Assembly: GCA_944392965.1 (NCBI GenBank) | Contig: CALXYM010000010.1 | Location: forward strand, 1-64,000 | DNA: 64,000 nucleotides | Origin: an uncultured Spirochaetaceae bacterium | Lineage (GTDB): Bacteria > Spirochaetota > Spirochaetia > Sphaerochaetales > Sphaerochaetaceae | Direction: 5' to 3' | Shown: piece by piece, positions 60,211 through 64,000 of the stretch | How positions within the stretch are numbered: the first letter of the stretch is position 1 | Layout: every line of letters starts with the position of its first letter | The notes under the pieces: model-generated | What the model was told of the DNA's origin: nothing | The model's database searches: none | What the model saw: the letters and a program-made list of their open reading frames with translations, nothing else | Position numbers and translations under genes: made by a program

Positions 60211-62196
60211 TCAGATGCTGTTCGCAACTTCAAAAGCATCCCAGATCGCATACATGATATTGGAAACCTTTCTCGCATCCCCGACCAGGTAGCATTCTGC
60301 GATGTTATCCTTCATCTTTCTGTAAAGAGAATTCTCCTCACTGTAGCCAACGGAGAGGATAACGCTGTCGGTACAAACGGTATGTTCAATACCAGCCTTT
60401 TCGTAAATCAAGTTTTTGCCATCATAACTCTTCGCTTTCGCAGAGACTATCGTGTTGATTGAATTATATGGTATGAGGGCCTCAAGCATATCCTTGTTGG
60501 CATGACAGAGAGGACCGTTGACGAGAATCCTATCAAGTCCTTCAAGAAGGGTGACATCAACACCTTTCTCCCTCAGGTGCAAAGCAAGCTCACATCCGAC
60601 AAGACCTGCGCCGATGATAACAGTACTCTTACCCGGGTCTTTCCTTCCTAAAAGGACATCCTCAGCAAGGTAGACTTTCTCATCATTTCCAAGAGAGAAT
60701 TTCTTGGGCCGCGATCCCGTAGCAAAGATCACAACATCAAAAGCCGATATGTCCGTACTCTCATCAACAGTCGTGTTCCTATGAATATCAACTTTGAGCC
60801 TTTCCAGTTCTCTCTCATACCATGTTGCAAGAGCGATATCATCCTCCTTAAAAGATGGAGCGCCGCCAGGGATGAGGTTTCCTCCGATTCTCGAAGATTT
60901 CTCATAAAGCGTCACCTCATGTCCCCTTGTCTTGAGAACACGTGCGGCCTCAGCTCCTGCCACTCCACCTCCGATGACGAGGACATTTTTCCTGTTCAGG
61001 ACAGGGGCATAGGCAAAATCCCGTTCCCTGGCCGTCTGAGGATTAACGGCGCAGTTTATCGCACTGAATTCCTGTATGCGTCCCATGCATCCTTCCTGGC
61101 ATGAGATACAGGGTCTTATCTGAGACCTGTGTCCGCTTCTGAGTTTTCTCACGTAATCGGGATCAGCAAGCAATGGCCGTCCGAGATTGATGATGTCGCA
61201 ATCTCCGTTTTTAATGGAGGAGAGGGCCATATCTGGATCATCCATTCTACCCGCGCAGAGAACGGGAACATCCACGACCTTTTTGATCATGTTGCAATAC
61301 TCGCGGTAAAGCCCCTTCTTCTGATACATCGGCGGATGGTTCCACCACCAGGAGTCATAGGTTCCGACATCCGCATCAAGGGCATCATAGCCGTAGGAGA
61401 CTAACAATTTCGCAGCTTCCAATCCTTCTGCGATATCCCTACCCTTCTCTTCAAACTCCTCCCCAGGAAGAGCTCCAATCCTCCAGTCCTTAATCATGCT
61501 CTTCAGGGAGAAGCGGAGACTTACAGGAAAATCAGAACCACAACGATCCTTTATCTCAGTTACAACCTCTCTTGCAAATCGAAGCCTGTTCTCCAGAGAT
61601 CCCCCATATTCATCGGTTCTCTGATTGAACATCGATATCGCGAACTGGTCTAAAAGATAGCCTTCATGTACTGCATGTATCTCAATACCGTCAAAACCTG
61701 CTCTTTTCGCATTGAAAGCTCCATCTCCGAAAGATTTCACAATACTCCTGATCTCATCCTTCTCCAGCGGTCGGCATGTCTTATCAAGCCAGCGATGAGG
61801 AATTGCAGATGGCGCAACAGGAGGGAATTCCCCAAGATTCGTAGGTATGGTCACCCTTCCGAATCCTGCACTCATCATTAAGAATATCCTAGCATCATAA
61901 GCATGGACCCTTTCTGTAAGCTCCCTGCTTGTCCTGACGAAATGTACGGGGTTATAAGTCGAATTAGGACAGTTCGGCATGCTCTGTTTTTCCACCACGC
62001 AGTCAGAGAACGTCACTCCCGTGATTATGAGACCCGTTCCCCCCTGAGCTCTCCTCACATAGTAATCTATTCCCCTTTCATTCCACCCTCCTTCGCTGTC
62101 AGACAGTCCGAGAGGACCCATCGGGGCCATTGAGAAACGGTTCTTCAATTCAACCTTACCGATCTTCACCGGTTCAAACAATATGCTGTATTCCAT
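60211..62196 (-). CDS. Old-yellow-enzyme/2,4-dienoyl-CoA-reductase-type flavoprotein
   Basis: A 661-residue three-part enzyme: an FMN TIM barrel (1-370; RFSMAPMG, HAVHEGYLLDQF, NLGRPLLADPDYV), a [4Fe-4S] site (C-I-S-C-Q-E-G-C-M-G...N-C-A-V-N-P), then FAD and NADH Rossmann domains (VLVIGGGVAGAEAARVL; VIIGAGLVGCELALHL). This is the build of dienoyl-CoA reductase, 2-enoate reductase, BaiCD/BaiH and trimethylamine dehydrogenase. The true substrate is unknown. Two genes in the same direction (DUF169 and a carrier) lie upstream at 8- and 9-base gaps, so it is probably the third gene of an operon. Confidence 0.9.
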   Translation of the reverse strand: MEYSILFEPVKIGKVELKNRFSMAPMGPLGLSDSEGGWNERGIDYYVRRAQGGTGLIITGVTFSDCVVEKQSMPNCPNSTYNPVHFVRTSRELTERVHAYDARIFLMMSAGFGRVTIPTNLGEFPPVAPSAIPHRWLDKTCRPLEKDEIRSIVKSFGDGAFNAKRAGFDGIEIHAVHEGYLLDQFAISMFNQRTDEYGGSLENRLRFAREVVTEIKDRCGSDFPVSLRFSLKSMIKDWRIGALPGEEFEEKGRDIAEGLEAAKLLVSYGYDALDADVGTYDSWWWNHPPMYQKKGLYREYCNMIKKVVDVPVLCAGRMDDPDMALSSIKNGDCDIINLGRPLLADPDYVRKLRSGHRSQIRPCISCQEGCMGRIQEFSAINCAVNPQTARERDFAYAPVLNRKNVLVIGGGVAGAEAARVLKTRGHEVTLYEKSSRIGGNLIPGGAPSFKEDDIALATWYERELERLKVDIHRNTTVDESTDISAFDVVIFATGSRPKKFSLGNDEKVYLAEDVLLGRKDPGKSTVIIGAGLVGCELALHLREKGVDVTLLEGLDRILVNGPLCHANKDMLEALIPYNSINTIVSAKAKSYDGKNLIYEKAGIEHTVCTDSVILSVGYSEENSLYRKMKDNIAECYLVGDARKVSNIMYAIWDAFEVANSI

Positions 62197-62204
62197 AGTC
62201 TCTC

Positions 62205-62978
62205 CTATTTTAAATCAACGGTGGACCCTGTCTCTGCAGCCATCTCCTGCCACCTTGCCATTCTTCTTTTCAACTCTTCACGGCTCTCCTCATCTGGGCG
62301 GAAAGCGATTGGCGTGCGCGGCATCTCGGAAAGAGCAAGACACACCTCATCAATCTTCTGGAACGGAATGGCTATCATGATGAGCCCCGCAGGATATGTT
62401 CCACGCCGTTTCAATCCATGATAGAACCCCGTTGTGATATGGTTCACCTTTCCTGAAATCACGGGATAGGCATACATCCAGGCACAGCTAAGCACTGGAG
62501 AGGATTTCGATTCCCAGAAATCGCCGGAGATATAGCTGGTTGCACGCAACAGGACATCTGCAGATGACTGGTCACATACACATAGGATCAAATCAGGGTC
62601 ATAGTCCGCGACCTCCAAAGGAGAGAACTGTACGTAATTCACCGTTCCCCTCTCTATGACAGGCATCTCCTGATAAAGTCTCCTGCAGCGGGAAGGACTT
62701 TTATACAGGTCGAAATCAAATCCTGCCTGCCCACTGGCCGTGACAGGAGGTTTAGCCTCCATGCCAAGGGGGACTTTCCCATAGCAGGCATCATCGTTCA
62801 CATCGATGTAAAAGCTATCCCCTCCCTTCTGGGCCACGGACACATACTGGCAAAATGCAAGCTTATCACCCTCATAATGACGTACTCCCTCTGGCCGCAC
62901 TACGTGATAACGTAATGCGACGGCAGGATAAGGCATTTTAAGGGAGGCAAACAGTTCTTTGTATTCCTTGCTGATCAT
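62205..62978 (-). CDS. DUF169 family protein
   Basis: A 257-residue soluble protein matching the DUF169 group: PAVALRYHV near the start, AFCQYVSVAQKGG, a DDACYGKVPLGM Cys motif, and SCAWMYAYPVISGKVNHITTG. The function of the family is not known. Conserved cysteines hint at a metal or redox role. It lies between an OYE-type flavoprotein and a CitMHS carrier, with gaps of 8 and 9 bases. Confidence 0.82.
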   Translation of the reverse strand: MISKEYKELFASLKMPYPAVALRYHVVRPEGVRHYEGDKLAFCQYVSVAQKGGDSFYIDVNDDACYGKVPLGMEAKPPVTASGQAGFDFDLYKSPSRCRRLYQEMPVIERGTVNYVQFSPLEVADYDPDLILCVCDQSSADVLLRATSYISGDFWESKSSPVLSCAWMYAYPVISGKVNHITTGFYHGLKRRGTYPAGLIMIAIPFQKIDEVCLALSEMPRTPIAFRPDEESREELKRRMARWQEMAAETGSTVDLK

Positions 62979-62987
62979 CTTATCCTC

Positions 62988-64000
62988 CTAGAAAGCGGCT
63001 ATTCCGGTTATCCAGCCAAGAATCAGTATGACAATTGAGAAGGCCCAGAGTTTGAGGAACGTGAACTTAAAGTAACTCTTTGTTGATACATGGCACATGT
63101 CGGTAAGCAGATAGAGGTTAGGAGTCGTTGGTGAACAGAGCATGCCTATTCCCTTTCCAATCATGACCGTTATGCAGTAACCGATGATAGGAACACTGAA
63201 GGATGTGGCGATGTTTCCAGCAAGTGGAACAAGACCGAAATAGAACGTATCTGCACCGAGGAAGAAGTTCAGAGGAACAGAGATAAGACCAATAAGATCG
63301 TGCAAGTAGCGCATCATGAAATCAGGAGCTATTCCCAGCAGGGCTCCTACCATGGCATCCATCATTCCCGTCTGCTGCATGACATTGCTGTAACCTCCCG
63401 CGATAAGGAAAATGACGGCTACGAACATCGCCATAGGTGCACTCTTACGGATCATACCGACCTGCTGCTTTGAATTCGGGAAATTCACAAAAACACAGAG
63501 TGCGAACATGAATACGAAGAGGACAGCACTGTCAACGATGCTTGTAAACAGGCAGAACATGAGGATTATCGTCATTATCCAGTTGAAAGGAAGAAGTTTC
63601 TTCTGTCTTGGTGTAAGCTCTTTTATTCCGCCTCCGGCATCTTCAACCATCTCAGTCTCAAGATAGTCATTCTTTCCTGAATCTATCCTCTTCTTCTCGT
63701 TGATCGCCATCAGTACTGCCATCACAAAACATGCGGCAACGCCGATACCAAAAACAGGAAGTATCTGTGACCATACCTGTTCAACGGGAATCTCCAATGC
63801 TGTCGATACTGCCATCATGGCACTCGTATAAGGAAGATACATGAAAACTCCCACCGTGACAGTGATTATGAAAGCGAGATTTTCCGGACGTATCTTCATC
63901 TTCTTGAATATCGGATACATCACGGGAGCCGTGACGACGATGGTCGAAGCAGACTGTCCATCAAGGGTTGTAACCATACTTATTATCGTTGCTGCAATGA
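62988..64000 (-). CDS. CitMHS-type organic-acid/cation symporter (partial)
   Basis: The gene is open through the right edge, so its N-terminus is outside the window. At least 337 residues are seen, with ten or so membrane helices. The T-L-D-G-Q-S-A-S-T-I-V segment followed by APVMYPIFKKM resembles the LDGDG-x-T motif of citrate-Mg/Ca:H+ symporters (CitM/CitH), and LVPLAGNIATSFSVP and SPTTPNLYLLTDMC fit the second half. Asp-Gly-Gln replaces Asp-Gly-Asp, so the ligand may not be citrate. It is first of the three-gene run with DUF169 and the flavoprotein, as far as can be seen. Confidence 0.78.
   Translation of the reverse strand, partial: IAATIISMVTTLDGQSASTIVVTAPVMYPIFKKMKIRPENLAFIITVTVGVFMYLPYTSAMMAVSTALEIPVEQVWSQILPVFGIGVAACFVMAVLMAINEKKRIDSGKNDYLETEMVEDAGGGIKELTPRQKKLLPFNWIMTIILMFCLFTSIVDSAVLFVFMFALCVFVNFPNSKQQVGMIRKSAPMAMFVAVIFLIAGGYSNVMQQTGMMDAMVGALLGIAPDFMMRYLHDLIGLISVPLNFFLGADTFYFGLVPLAGNIATSFSVPIIGYCITVMIGKGIGMLCSPTTPNLYLLTDMCHVSTKSYFKFTFLKLWAFSIVILILGWITGIAAF

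Noticed and set aside
1-64000. CRISPR arrays, insertion sequences, prophage genes
   Set aside because: No regularly spaced repeats, transposase or integrase frames, or phage structural genes were seen on either strand.

Overview
The window looks like chromosomal DNA of an anaerobic, probably host- or gut-associated spirochaete, most like Sphaerochaeta and its relatives. This is an inference from gene content and not a database match. The supporting signs are a complete V/A-type ATPase, an oxygen-sensitive class III ribonucleotide reductase as the only RNR seen, the DapL shortcut to diaminopimelate, many radical-SAM, ferredoxin and flavin enzymes, and ABC binding proteins with the Cys-less 'AGGxSE' export signal common in spirochaetes. 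Base composition is moderate, and genes are packed with ATGA-type overlaps.

Layout. 1-221: an rRNA-style promoter firing off the left edge, and the terminator of the ATPase operon. 222-9659 (minus): V-ATPase genes G-C-I-K-F-E-A-B-D followed by a Usp-like gene and a PtsN-like EIIA gene. 9769-9882: tRNA-Pro with its promoter. 9915-18680 (minus): a YiaK-type reductase, nrdD behind two NrdR boxes, nrdG, a hot-dog thioesterase, and the lysine/DAP operon dapB-dapA-dapL-lysA. 18824-28593: mixed housekeeping (topB, two TM2 proteins, a ferredoxin, xseA-xseB, an RluA-type pseudouridine synthase, a Bax-inhibitor homologue, a lipoprotein, and a long RarA with a fused C-terminal domain). 28632-33979 (minus): a branched-chain amino-acid ABC operon livK-H-M-G-F ending with a CBS-ACT regulator.

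34216-41217 is more accessory: a GNAT, a methyltransferase, a condensation-fold acyltransferase, a 2-hydroxyacid dehydrogenase, a triple-repeat lipoprotein, an S41 peptidase and a small membrane protein. 41218-42074 has no intact gene but holds decayed small genes on the minus strand. 42075-42516 is a five-gene tRNA operon (His-Arg-Lys-Leu-Gly). Then come an AAA-ATPase/PD-(D/E)XK protein, a methyltransferase, an AEC transporter and a small outer-membrane-barrel candidate.

46808-50952 (minus) is one tightly coupled run: response regulator, histidine kinase, then the three AmmeMemoRadiSam genes (Memo, AMMECR1, radical SAM). 51076-57764 (minus) is a fructosamine (Amadori product) locus: a PHP phosphoesterase, a GntR regulator, an FrlB-type deglycase, an ABC sugar importer and an FrlD-type kinase. 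57870-58033 is a structured RNA candidate with competing stems and a terminator upstream of a Pit phosphate transporter and its PhoU-like partner. The right end (minus) holds an old-yellow-enzyme/dienoyl-CoA-reductase-type flavoprotein, a DUF169 protein and a CitMHS-type carrier cut by the window edge.

The points most worth following are the two-component system joined to AmmeMemoRadiSam, the nrdD gene carrying its own glutaredoxin-like domain under paired NrdR boxes, the switch-like RNA before pit, and the decayed small-protein zone at 41.2-42.0 kb.
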